Shown piece after piece: positions 1 to 7,090 of a stretch of DNA of 64,000 nt (positions are counted from its first letter, which is position 1; every line of letters begins with the position of its first letter). The DNA lies in the NCBI RefSeq assembly GCF_000374325.1, contig NZ_KB894079.1, forward strand, positions 1 through 64,000. The letters run 5' to 3'. A model generated the notes under the pieces. That model was given only the letters and a program-made list of their open reading frames with translations, ran no database searches and was not told the DNA's origin. The translations under genes were made by a program, and so were the position numbers. The DNA is from Allofustis seminis DSM 15817. Lineage in GTDB: Bacteria > Bacillota > Bacilli > Lactobacillales > Carnobacteriaceae_A.

Positions 1-579
1 GGTCGAGTCAAAGAAGAACAAACAGTAACCATTAATGAAAACTACATCTCTGGTGTTACATTCCGACTTCATAGTGATCCAATGGCACCAATTGTTAAAC
101 TACAATCTGCCACTGCAACAGTTATTGACCAAGATGGTACCGGACTAAAAGGTCAGACTGTAGAAGTTTATGATGCCGACGGCACTCATGTTGGAACAAT
201 TACAACAGATGAACGTGGACTAGGATATGTTCACAATCTACTTGTTGGCAAAGATTATACCTTTAAATTAATGCTTGGCGGTCAAGTCAAAGAAGAAAAA
301 ACAGTAACTATTAATGAAAACTATGTTTCTGGTGTTACATTCCGACTTCATAGTGAGCCGATGACACCTCTTGTGCCAGCAGAAGAAAAAGATGAAGGCA
401 AAGTTGAAGAAAATAGCAACGGAGAAAACCAAAAGGGCGACACTAAAGAAGGCAAAGAAAAAGAAGACAAAAACAAATTGCCTAAAGCAGGTGCAGCCGT
501 TGGTCTAGGTGCAGCTGTTGCCTATCTATTTTCTGGAATTGGTTTATATGGTGTAGCACATCGTAAAGAAGAACAATAA
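1..579 (+). CDS. Cell-wall-anchored repeat surface protein, C-terminal part
   Basis: The reading frame is open from the first base of the window, so only the C-terminal 192 residues are visible; the ATG at 82 is internal. The visible part holds one full repeat of 93 residues and the start of the next: the module beginning GRVKEEQTVTINENY at base 1 recurs as GQVKEEKTVTINENY at base 280. The module resembles the SpaA/CnaB prealbumin-like beta-sandwich domains of Gram-positive adhesins and pilins. A Glu/Lys/Asn-rich spacer (about 363-477) follows, then the sorting signal LPKAG at 478-492, a hydrophobic segment and a charged tail RKEEQ. This is a sortase substrate with Ala in place of the usual Thr. 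A terminator follows directly. The ligand is unknown; the family suggests adhesion. Anchoring is well supported, function only by family. Confidence 0.85.
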   Translation, partial: GRVKEEQTVTINENYISGVTFRLHSDPMAPIVKLQSATATVIDQDGTGLKGQTVEVYDADGTHVGTITTDERGLGYVHNLLVGKDYTFKLMLGGQVKEEKTVTINENYVSGVTFRLHSEPMTPLVPAEEKDEGKVEENSNGENQKGDTKEGKEKEDKNKLPKAGAAVGLGAAVAYLFSGIGLYGVAHRKEEQ

Positions 580-587
580 ATATTAAA

Positions 588-637
588 AAACGAAGCCTCT
601 ATAACTCTTGATAGGAGATTTAGTGGCTTCGTTTTCT
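588..637 (+). terminator. Intrinsic terminator after the surface protein gene
   Basis: The arms AAACGAAGCC (588-597) and GGCTTCGTTT (625-634) can pair across a loop of about 27 nt and run into a T-rich stretch. It lies 9 nt past the stop codon of the surface protein gene. Confidence 0.75.
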
Positions 638-655
638 TATGCTTTGATGACCTTT

Positions 656-745
656 TTATATTAATCGTAAAAGTATTGGTGCTAAAAGTGAAATCACTAA
701 TAAAAAGATAACTACTTTAGCAAAAATTGATTGTTTCTTTTTCAT
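656..745 (-). CDS. Small single-pass membrane peptide, 29 residues
   Basis: On the minus strand an ATG at 745 opens a 29-codon frame ending in TAA at 656-658. The peptide starts MKKKQSIFAKVVIFLL and goes on with a hydrophobic run to ILLRLI: a positively charged N-terminus followed by one likely membrane helix of about 19 residues. A good ribosome site, GAGGG, lies 6-7 nt upstream, which lifts it above a chance frame. The composition (KKK, then S-x-F-x-K, then a hydrophobic helix) recalls the very short Lactobacillales proteins grouped as DUF4044, but that match is from memory and not tested. It sits between the terminator of the surface protein gene and gnd, pointing away from gnd. No function is assigned; conservation of this frame in relatives would decide whether it is real. 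Confidence 0.5.
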   Translation of the reverse strand: MKKKQSIFAKVVIFLLVISLLAPILLRLI

Positions 746-898
746 ATCTATCCCTCGCTTCTTATCAATTGGATTTTATCGAGTTGTAGAACAAAAGTCA
801 AGAATGTCGTTCATGAATTAATGGTCATACCTTTAGCTTTTCATAAATTTTTGGTATGATATTTGCGTATATCAGCTTTGAAAAAAGGAGAGATCACC

Positions 899-2338
899 TT
901 GAGTAAGCAACAAATTGGTGTAATTGGTATGGCCGTCATGGGCAAAAACCTTGCGTTAAATATTGAAAGTAGAGGTTATTCTGTTTCGATCTACAATCGT
1001 ACAGCAAGTAAGACTGATGCAGTCATTCAAGAACATCCTGAGAAAAATTTACATGCACAATATTCGATCGAAGATTTTGTTCGCTCTTTAGAAAAGCCGC
1101 GACTTGTTTTTTTGATGGTTCAAGCGGGAGCAGGCACAGATGCAGTGATCGATCAAGTATTACCTTTTCTTGATGAAGGGGATGTTTTGATTGATGGGGG
1201 CAACACTTTTTATAAAGATACTGTAAGACGTAGCCAGTTACTTGAAGCATCAGGGATTAATTTTATAGGAACAGGAATTTCTGGTGGCGAAGAAGGGGCA
1301 CTTTATGGTCCGTCAATCATGCCCGGAGGACAAAAAGAAGCTTATAACTTAGTTGCGCCTATCTTAGAACAGATTTCTGCCAAAGCGCCAACAGATGGTG
1401 CACCATGTGTTGCATATATTGGTCTTGATGGTGCGGGGCACTATGTTAAGATGGTACATAATGGTATTGAATATGGCGATATGCAATTAATTGCTGAAGC
1501 ATATCATTTACTTCGCGTTTTTGTTGGACTTTCAAATGATGAAATTGCGGATATTTTTGAAGAGTGGAATCAAGGTGAATTAGCGAGCTATCTCATTGAA
1601 ATTACGGCAGCCATCCTGCGTGTTCAAGATCCTAAAACTAAGCAGTCGTTGGTAGAAATTATTTTGGATCGTGCAGGAAATAAGGGAACTGGCAAATGGA
1701 CCTCTCAAAGCGCACTTGATTTGGGAACACCGCTGCCTTTAATTACTGAAGCCGTTTTTTCACGCTTTATTTCTGCTTTAAAAGATGAACGCATAAAAGC
1801 AAGCCATCGATTACCACATCCTGAAACGGTAGATTTTTCTGGAAATAAAGAAGAATTCATTGAAGATTTAAGACGTGCACTTTATTTAAGCAAGATTATA
1901 AGCTATGCACAAGGATTTTCACAGCTTAAGATGGCTTCTTGCGAGTATCATTGGGCGCTGAATTTCGGCGAAATTGCACAAATTTGGCGTGCGGGCTGTA
2001 TTATACGAGCACGCTTTTTACAAAATATTACAGATGCTTATACGAATAATCCGCAACTTGCTAATTTGTTATTGGATGATTATTTTAAAGATATTGTAAG
2101 AAAATATCAAAATTCAGTGCGAAAAGTGGTCATTCAGGCAATTGGTGCAGGTATTCCAACGCCGGCTTTCTCATCTAGCATTAATTATTATGACTCTTAT
2201 CGCAGTGAAACATTGCCAGCCAATATCATCCAAGCACAACGGGATTATTTTGGTGCGCATACATATGAGCGAGTGGATGAGGAAGGAATATTCCATTACG
2301 ATTGGTATGGTCATACTGGCGAAGAAAAATGGTCCTAA
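899..2338 (+). CDS. gnd: 6-phosphogluconate dehydrogenase, decarboxylating
   Basis: Oxidises and decarboxylates 6-phosphogluconate to ribulose 5-phosphate with reduction of NADP+, in the oxidative pentose phosphate pathway (cytosol). The N-terminal Rossmann motif [20 protein letters not shown], the signature [19 protein letters not shown], and [16 protein letters not shown] (catalytic Lys in the preceding VKM) are all present, and the C-terminus has the usual substrate-binding tail. The TTG at 899 was chosen because AAGGAG lies 8 nt upstream and the product then starts [13 protein letters not shown], as in homologues; an ATG at 863 in the same frame has no ribosome site. Length 479 residues, slightly longer than the usual 468-474. 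It is monocistronic, with a likely -10 TATGAT at 855-860 and a strong terminator after it. Confidence 0.96.
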   Translation: MSKQQIGVIGMAVMGKNLALNIESRGYSVSIYNRTASKTDAVIQEHPEKNLHAQYSIEDFVRSLEKPRLVFLMVQAGAGTDAVIDQVLPFLDEGDVLIDGGNTFYKDTVRRSQLLEASGINFIGTGISGGEEGALYGPSIMPGGQKEAYNLVAPILEQISAKAPTDGAPCVAYIGLDGAGHYVKMVHNGIEYGDMQLIAEAYHLLRVFVGLSNDEIADIFEEWNQGELASYLIEITAAILRVQDPKTKQSLVEIILDRAGNKGTGKWTSQSALDLGTPLPLITEAVFSRFISALKDERIKASHRLPHPETVDFSGNKEEFIEDLRRALYLSKIISYAQGFSQLKMASCEYHWALNFGEIAQIWRAGCIIRARFLQNITDAYTNNPQLANLLLDDYFKDIVRKYQNSVRKVVIQAIGAGIPTPAFSSSINYYDSYRSETLPANIIQAQRDYFGAHTYERVDEEGIFHYDWYGHTGEEKWS

Positions 2339-2341
2339 TCA

Positions 2342-2375
2342 AAAAAGAGCTCAAATTATTTTGAGCTCTTTTAAT
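2342..2375 (+). terminator. Intrinsic terminator after gnd
   Basis: Perfect stem AAAGAGCTCAA / TTGAGCTCTTT with a short loop, followed by a T-rich run, starting a few bases after the gnd stop. Confidence 0.9.
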
Positions 2376-2452
2376 TTTCTTTTCATTTTATGAAAAGCTA
2401 TGATAATATAAAAGTGATACGAAAAATGAGAAAGCTGTGAGGGAGGCCTTAC

Positions 2453-3142
2453 ATGAATATTTTAATTATTGAGGACGAAAAAAATTTAGCGCGCTTTGTT
2501 GAATTGGAATTACGACATGAAGGATTTCAGACGGAGGTAAGCTATAATGGGCGCGATGGTCTAGAGAAGGCAACGGCACCTAATGCGTCTTGGGATTTAA
2601 TTTTGTTGGATTTAATGCTGCCTGAACTTAATGGTTTAGAAGTGGCTAGACGTGTGCGCCAACAAAGTAATGTGCCTATTATTATGATGACTGCAAGAGA
2701 TTCTATAATTGATCGAGTTTCTGGTTTCGATCATGGTGCGGACGATTATATTGTCAAGCCTTTTGCAATTGAAGAGTTACTTGCGCGGGTTCGTGCACTG
2801 ATGCGTCGTATTGATATTGAGAAAAAAGAAACAACGGACTTGAAAAATATCCTTACCTATCGCGATCTTACAGTTGAAATCGATAATCAAATGGTTCGCC
2901 GTGGCGATGAGATTGTGGATCTAACCAAACGTGAATATGAACTTTTAATTAAGTTGATGGAAAATATTAATGTTGTAATGACTCGCGACAAACTTTTAGA
3001 AGATGTCTGGGGTCATGATTCTAAAATCGAAACGAATGTCGTGGATGTTTATGTGCGCTACTTAAGAAATAAATTAGACAAATCAGATGAGCCTAGCTAT
3101 ATCCAGACAGTACGTGGCACAGGATATGTGATGAGAGCATGA
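2453..3142 (+). CDS. OmpR-family response regulator, ArlR/CsrR-like
   Basis: DNA-binding response regulator of a two-component system. The N-terminal receiver domain carries the acidic pair E7/D8, the phosphoacceptor D53 in LILLDLMLPELNG, T80 and K102 (DDYIVKPF). The C-terminal winged helix (about 130-229) ends in the usual VRGTGYVMRA. At 229 residues it is the standard length. The stop overlaps the kinase start by 4 nt (ATGA), so the two are translated as a pair. Ribosome site GGAGG lies 8 nt before the ATG. Sequence and pairing fit the ArlRS/CsrRS(CovRS) group of Firmicutes that controls surface, virulence and autolysis genes; which orthologue it is cannot be settled here, so no symbol is given. 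The adjacent gnd has its own terminator and is not co-transcribed. Confidence 0.93.
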   Translation: MNILIIEDEKNLARFVELELRHEGFQTEVSYNGRDGLEKATAPNASWDLILLDLMLPELNGLEVARRVRQQSNVPIIMMTARDSIIDRVSGFDHGADDYIVKPFAIEELLARVRALMRRIDIEKKETTDLKNILTYRDLTVEIDNQMVRRGDEIVDLTKREYELLIKLMENINVVMTRDKLLEDVWGHDSKIETNVVDVYVRYLRNKLDKSDEPSYIQTVRGTGYVMRA

Positions 3143-4638
3143 AAATATTAAAAGAAAAAATTCGCGAATTAAAAACCAATCATTCCATACGCCTCACTTG
3201 GGGGTTGATTTCCGGTGGGGCGTTTTTTCTTATGTATTTATTTTTTACATTATTATTAATTTATAATTTCAAAAAATGGACATTGCATAATGAAAAAGAA
3301 GAGCTGGTTGAGTTACAAGTACAAATTGTAAATAATTTAAAGCAAGAAGGCCGTCAATTAGATACTCAAAATATCCAAAAATATATAAATGCTACTCCCG
3401 AGTTGGGGTCTGAAGAAAAAGCCACAGAGAATAATCATATGGACAAGGGACTTTCCTATCCATTGAAAAATATCTCTATGTATCGTCAAGGATATATTGT
3501 AAGTATTTATAATGTTGAAATGCAAGAAATTTTTTCGACGCAACCTCACCAATATGCAGTGGACCGTTATCGAACAGATGAAGTGCGCGAAGTGTATGAA
3601 AATCGAAAATTGACCGCCTTTAATGATCTGATGCCCGTCTATTCAATCTTTGATGAAAAAGAGTTGATAGGCTATGTTCAAGTTGTGAATACGCTAGATC
3701 GTTATGAAGAAATGATTACGCACATCCATCTTTTGGCCCTTATTCTTAGCACGATTGTATTGCTTGTGAGTTTTGGTGCAGGGTTGTTGCTATCTAATAG
3801 TTTTATGCGACCAATTAATCGCTTAATCTCAGCCATGAAAGAAATTCAACGAAATCCAGAATCTGATATTCGATTGTATGAAGGAAAACAAGCAAATGAA
3901 ATCGAAAAATTAGCCATGACATATAATGATATGGTTGATTTAATGCAGCGTAATATTGAAAATCAGCAGCAATTTGTAGAAGATGTCTCACATGAGTTAC
4001 GGACGCCTATTTCTGTTGTTGAAGGATACCTAAATATGCTTAACCGCTGGGGAAAAGAAGACCCGAATATTTTGGAAGAAAGTATTACAGTGAGTTTGCA
4101 AGAGATTCATCGGATTAAGAGCATGGTCCAGGAAATGTTGAGCCTCTCACGTGCAGAGCAGATGATGGGACGATTTACAAATGATACAACATCATTGATT
4201 GAAGTCGTAAGACAAACACATGCCAATTTTGAAATGCTTTATCCAGATTTTTTATTTACACTGGACATCGATGCAAAGGAACCTGTCATTGGTCAAATTT
4301 CTCAAGGACATTTTGAGCAAATATTAATCATTTTACTTGAAAATGCTGTGAAATATTCAAAAGATCGATTGGAGATTCATATTTCTTTATCTACTGAAAT
4401 ACATTATGCAACCTTAGTAATTCAAGACTTTGGGATTGGTATTGGGGAGAAAGATTTATTAAATATCTTTAATCGATTTTATCGAGTGGACAAGGCAAGA
4501 AGCCGAGCAAGCGGCGGAACCGGTCTAGGACTGCCTATTGCAAAACAACTTATCGAAGGATATGGCGGAACAATTCAAGTAGACAGTGTCGTGGATTATG
4601 GCACCATTTTCAGAATAAGAATACCATTAGCAAAATAA
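3139..4638 (+). CDS. Membrane sensor histidine kinase, ArlS/CsrS-like
   Basis: Partner kinase of the preceding regulator. Two membrane helices (about residues 20-43 and 195-222) bracket an extracytoplasmic sensing region of about 150 residues. A HAMP linker follows, then the phosphoacceptor His285 in VSHELRTPISVVEGY, the N box with Asn402 (LLENAVKYSKD), and the nucleotide-binding G boxes DFGIGIGEKD and GGTGLGLPIAKQL. It is predicted to autophosphorylate on His285 and pass the phosphate to D53 of the regulator. The 499-residue length is a little longer than S. aureus ArlS (451), mostly in the sensor region, which is Lys/Glu/Asn-rich at about 85-110. Its signal is unknown. A strong hairpin terminator begins at the stop codon, so the operon holds only these two genes. 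Confidence 0.93.
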   Translation: MKILKEKIRELKTNHSIRLTWGLISGGAFFLMYLFFTLLLIYNFKKWTLHNEKEELVELQVQIVNNLKQEGRQLDTQNIQKYINATPELGSEEKATENNHMDKGLSYPLKNISMYRQGYIVSIYNVEMQEIFSTQPHQYAVDRYRTDEVREVYENRKLTAFNDLMPVYSIFDEKELIGYVQVVNTLDRYEEMITHIHLLALILSTIVLLVSFGAGLLLSNSFMRPINRLISAMKEIQRNPESDIRLYEGKQANEIEKLAMTYNDMVDLMQRNIENQQQFVEDVSHELRTPISVVEGYLNMLNRWGKEDPNILEESITVSLQEIHRIKSMVQEMLSLSRAEQMMGRFTNDTTSLIEVVRQTHANFEMLYPDFLFTLDIDAKEPVIGQISQGHFEQILIILLENAVKYSKDRLEIHISLSTEIHYATLVIQDFGIGIGEKDLLNIFNRFYRVDKARSRASGGTGLGLPIAKQLIEGYGGTIQVDSVVDYGTIFRIRIPLAK

Positions 4639-4676
4639 AAAAGGTTTCTCATGATGAGAAACCTTTTTTTATTATG
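4632..4676 (+). terminator. Terminator of the two-component operon; left copy of a 45-nt duplicated element
   Basis: Stem AAAAAAGGTTTCTCAT / ATGAGAAACCTTTTTTT. The same 45 nt recur at 11391-11435 in the same orientation with two mismatches. The A-rich left arm makes it usable on either strand. Confidence 0.93.
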
Positions 4677-4978
4677 TTTTTTCTATCAAAAAGAGATTAA
4701 TAATAAATATTATTTGATTGAAAATTAGAAATTTAAATAATAAATCAAAAAAGTCCCGACAAAATCACTAATGGTTTTGTCGGGGTTTTTAGTTAATCAA
4801 ATATTCATAAGACATATAATTCTTACGTTCATTTAGCGCAACAATTAAGACATTATTATCATTTATTTAAAATGTAAAATAATTGTTGAAAGCACATACA
4901 AAAGATGGCTTCAATTGTTATTGTATTTAAAAAATGGGTCACCTACACTTTAATTAAAGTAAAGTGTTGGAGGTGTTT
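4677..4978 (+). promoter_or_regulatory. Leader region of the PTS island: possible catabolite site and ribosome-site-masking hairpin
   Basis: This 300-nt gap holds no credible gene. It carries an isolated terminator (4755-4790), described separately. TGAAAGCACATACA at 4887-4900 matches the CcpA cre consensus TGWAARCGYTWNCA at 12 of 14 positions but lacks the central CG. TTGAAAGC (4886-4893) and GCTTCAA (4908-4914) form an imperfect inverted repeat that could be an operator for the PRD regulator. Just before the IIA gene, ACACTTTA (4945-4952) pairs with TAAAGTGT (4960-4967), and CACCT (4940-4944) can pair with AGGTG (4971-4975), burying the ribosome site. No convincing sigma-A or sigma-54 promoter was found, in keeping with activator-dependent expression. 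The sites are predictions from sequence only. Confidence 0.5.
4755..4790 (+). terminator. Orphan intrinsic terminator ahead of the PTS operon
   Basis: Perfect 10-bp stem CCCGACAAAA / TTTTGTCGGG with a 10-nt loop and five T residues. No gene lies directly upstream: the previous operon already ended at 4670. It may be a relic of a lost gene, the end of a short RNA, or an attenuator of the PTS operon. Confidence 0.8.
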
Positions 4979-5446
4979 ATGATAGAAACGTGGATTAATA
5001 AAGAGTTTATTACATTAAATTTAGATGTAAAAACCCCTCGAGAAGCAATCGAAATGGCAAGTGAACCTTTGGTGGTGGCTGGAAGAATTGAATTGGAATA
5101 TATAAATGAAATGTTAATGAACTATAAAGAGGCAGGCCCTTATTTCGTATTGATGCCAAATGTAGCAATTCCTCATGCACAAGCTGAATCTTGGGTAAGA
5201 CAAAACTCTATTGCTATTTCAAGATTGAAAACTCCGGTATATTTTGGGAATAAGGCCAATGATCCAGTGAAATATGTTTTTATATTGGCCGCTGTTAAAG
5301 GAGAAGATCATTTAAAAGCTCTTTCTTTTTTATCTATTTTATTAGATGACAAAAAGTTTTTTGAGAAGCTTGAAGATGCTAAAAATCCTGACGAAATAAT
5401 TACATATATAGATTCAAAAAGAAAGGAAGCGTTAGAAAATGTATAA
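4979..5446 (+). CDS. PTS sugar transporter IIA component, fructose/mannitol (IIA-2) fold
   Basis: Cytosolic phosphocarrier that takes phosphate from HPr and passes it to the IIB protein of this operon. The active-site His66 lies in the signature VAIPHAQAES. The C-terminal half, with FGNKANDPVKYVFILAAVKGEDH and the closing helices, is typical of the IIA-2 family used by galactitol and ascorbate PTSs. The ATG at 4979 was chosen because GGAGGTG lies 4-10 nt upstream; an in-frame GTG at 4964 would overlap that site. It is 155 residues long and overlaps the IIB start by 8 nt. It is the first gene of the island operon. Family is clear, substrate is not. Confidence 0.9.
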   Translation: MIETWINKEFITLNLDVKTPREAIEMASEPLVVAGRIELEYINEMLMNYKEAGPYFVLMPNVAIPHAQAESWVRQNSIAISRLKTPVYFGNKANDPVKYVFILAAVKGEDHLKALSFLSILLDDKKFFEKLEDAKNPDEIITYIDSKRKEALENV

Positions 5447-5729
5447 AGCTTTAGTTGCATGTCGTGCTGGAATGGGGTCAAGTGTGTTACTAAAAGTTAA
5501 AGTTGACCAAGTGATAAAAGAAAATAATTTAGATATTTTTACAGAACATGGAAACTTAGATTCGCTTATTGGATTTAATGGAGACTTATTAATTACTATG
5601 GAAGATTTGGCAAATGAGCTAAGCGATAAAGTGGATTATGTAATTGGCATAAAAAATATTATTGATAAAGAAGAAATTGAGAGAAAATTAGAGGACTTTT
5701 TAAAGTTTAAAAATGAAAAAGATAAATAG
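5439..5729 (+). CDS. PTS IIB component, ascorbate/galactitol type
   Basis: Small cytosolic phosphocarrier (96 residues) that phosphorylates the sugar during import through IIC. The P-loop with the phosphocysteine is at the N-terminus: MYKALVACRAGMGSS, with Cys8. This short, free-standing IIB with C-x-x-G-x-G-S is typical of the SgaB/UlaB and GatB families. It overlaps the IIA gene by 8 nt and precedes IIC by 15 nt, so the three parts of one permease are expressed together. Confidence 0.9.
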   Translation: MYKALVACRAGMGSSVLLKVKVDQVIKENNLDIFTEHGNLDSLIGFNGDLLITMEDLANELSDKVDYVIGIKNIIDKEEIERKLEDFLKFKNEKDK

Positions 5730-5744
5730 GATAGGGGGATTATT

Positions 5745-7028
5745 ATGATAGATGCAATATTAGGACAAGTACGCAACACGGCGTTAATTGTAGGATTAAT
5801 TTCTTTTATCGGATTAGTTTTACAAGGAAAGAAATCTGACGAAGTGATCAGTGGTACGGTAAAAACAATTGCTGGATTTATGATATTTAACATTGGATCA
5901 AGTGCGATGTCATCTGTAGTTTCAAATTTTTCGGCATTATTTAATGCTGGTTTTGGAATTTCGGGTGTAACGACTCAAGTAGAAGTAGCGACCGCGTTAG
6001 CGCTAAATAAATTCGGAACTGAAGTTGCCCTACTTTTTGTTTTGGGGTTTGTCTTTAATTTAACTTTTGCTAAATTTACTAGATTTAAAGCTATTTTTCT
6101 GACTGGTCAACATTTTTTATATTTCGCATGTGTTTTGGCTCTTGTATTTATTTCTCATGGATTTCCAACTTGGGCAACTATTTTATTTGGCGGTATTATG
6201 TTAGGTTTTTGTGGAGCGGCTCTTCCAACTTTAGCACAGCCTTTTATGAATAAAATAACTGGATCAAATGATATTGCGATGGGTCATTTTAATTTAATCG
6301 GCTATACATTATCTGGTTATATTGGAAAACTTGTTGGGAAAGCGACTAATGATTCACATGATCAAGAAAAAGATATTAATTTGCCTGGCTTCTTAAAATT
6401 ATTTAGAGATTTTGTTTTTTCAGTTGCTGTCTTTATGGTGGTTTTATTCTATATTGCAGTAATCGCAGCTATGGTAAATGGACAAAGTGATCTGGTTGCC
6501 GAGATGTCTGGAAATGATATTTGGTTTATATGGCCACTTCTTCAAGGGCTACAATTTGCAGCAGGTATGTCAGTTTTAATTTATGGAGTAAGACAATTTA
6601 TTGCTGAAATTACAATGGCATTTGTTGCAATATCCGAAAAATATATTCCAGATTCAAAACCAGCAGTTGACTGTCCAGCGATCTTCCCATATGCACCACA
6701 TGCTGTTTTAATTGGTTTTGTAGGATCGCTATTGGGAGGATTTTTAGGAATGGCATTAATGGTGATGTTTAAGTCACCTGTTATATTAATTCCTGCTGCT
6801 GGTATTTGTTTCTTCTCTGGTGGAACGGCAGGAGTTTTTGGTCATGCTTATGGTGGATGGAAAGGTGCAGCTTTAGGTAGCTTTATTATAGGAATATTTT
6901 TAGTTGTACTTCCTTTAGCGCTATATCCGGCGTTCGCCCATTTAGGAATTGCAGAAGCTTCATTCCCTAATATTGACTATAACGTCATTGGTTCTTTACT
7001 CGATAAAATTTTGCAGTTATTCCAGTAA
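5745..7028 (+). CDS. PTS membrane transporter IIC component, ascorbate (SgaT/UlaA) family
   Basis: Polytopic membrane protein of 427 residues, with roughly ten hydrophobic segments, that forms the sugar channel of this PTS. The N-terminus (NTALIVGLISFIGLVLQGKK), the stretch GQHFLYFACVLALVF and the glycine-rich FFSGGTAGVFGHAYGGWKGA resemble the SgaT/UlaA permeases for L-ascorbate. That family also contains transporters of other or unknown substrates, and none of the classical ascorbate genes (UlaG lactonase, UlaD, UlaE, UlaF) is in this window, so ascorbate should not be assumed. It has ribosome site AGGGGG and is followed by a perfect palindrome before the regulator gene. Confidence 0.88.
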   Translation: MIDAILGQVRNTALIVGLISFIGLVLQGKKSDEVISGTVKTIAGFMIFNIGSSAMSSVVSNFSALFNAGFGISGVTTQVEVATALALNKFGTEVALLFVLGFVFNLTFAKFTRFKAIFLTGQHFLYFACVLALVFISHGFPTWATILFGGIMLGFCGAALPTLAQPFMNKITGSNDIAMGHFNLIGYTLSGYIGKLVGKATNDSHDQEKDINLPGFLKLFRDFVFSVAVFMVVLFYIAVIAAMVNGQSDLVAEMSGNDIWFIWPLLQGLQFAAGMSVLIYGVRQFIAEITMAFVAISEKYIPDSKPAVDCPAIFPYAPHAVLIGFVGSLLGGFLGMALMVMFKSPVILIPAAGICFFSGGTAGVFGHAYGGWKGAALGSFIIGIFLVVLPLALYPAFAHLGIAEASFPNIDYNVIGSLLDKILQLFQ

Positions 7029-7037
7029 AGAGTTGTT

Positions 7038-7061
7038 AGAGAGAATCCTAGGATTCTCTCT
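7038..7061 (+). repeat. Perfect 24-nt palindrome between IIC and the regulator gene
   Basis: The sequence runs AGAGAGAATCCT then AGGATTCTCTCT, an uninterrupted inverted repeat. It is followed by GATATTTTA rather than a T run, so it is not a strong terminator. It could act as an mRNA processing or stabilising hairpin that sets IIC and regulator levels apart, or as a dyad operator. Confidence 0.7.
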
Positions 7062-7090
7062 GATATTTTATAGAAGGAGGGTAAGTTGTA

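Noticed and set aside
4900-4978. Sigma-54 promoter before the PTS operon
   Set aside because: GATGGCTTCAATTG looked like the -24 half, but no GC follows at the required 10-nt spacing, and the regulator lacks an AAA+ domain.
4979-7028. Ascorbate utilisation operon (ula)
   Set aside because: The PTS parts resemble Ula, but UlaG, UlaD, UlaE and UlaF are absent and aldolases of the pyruvate type stand in their place.
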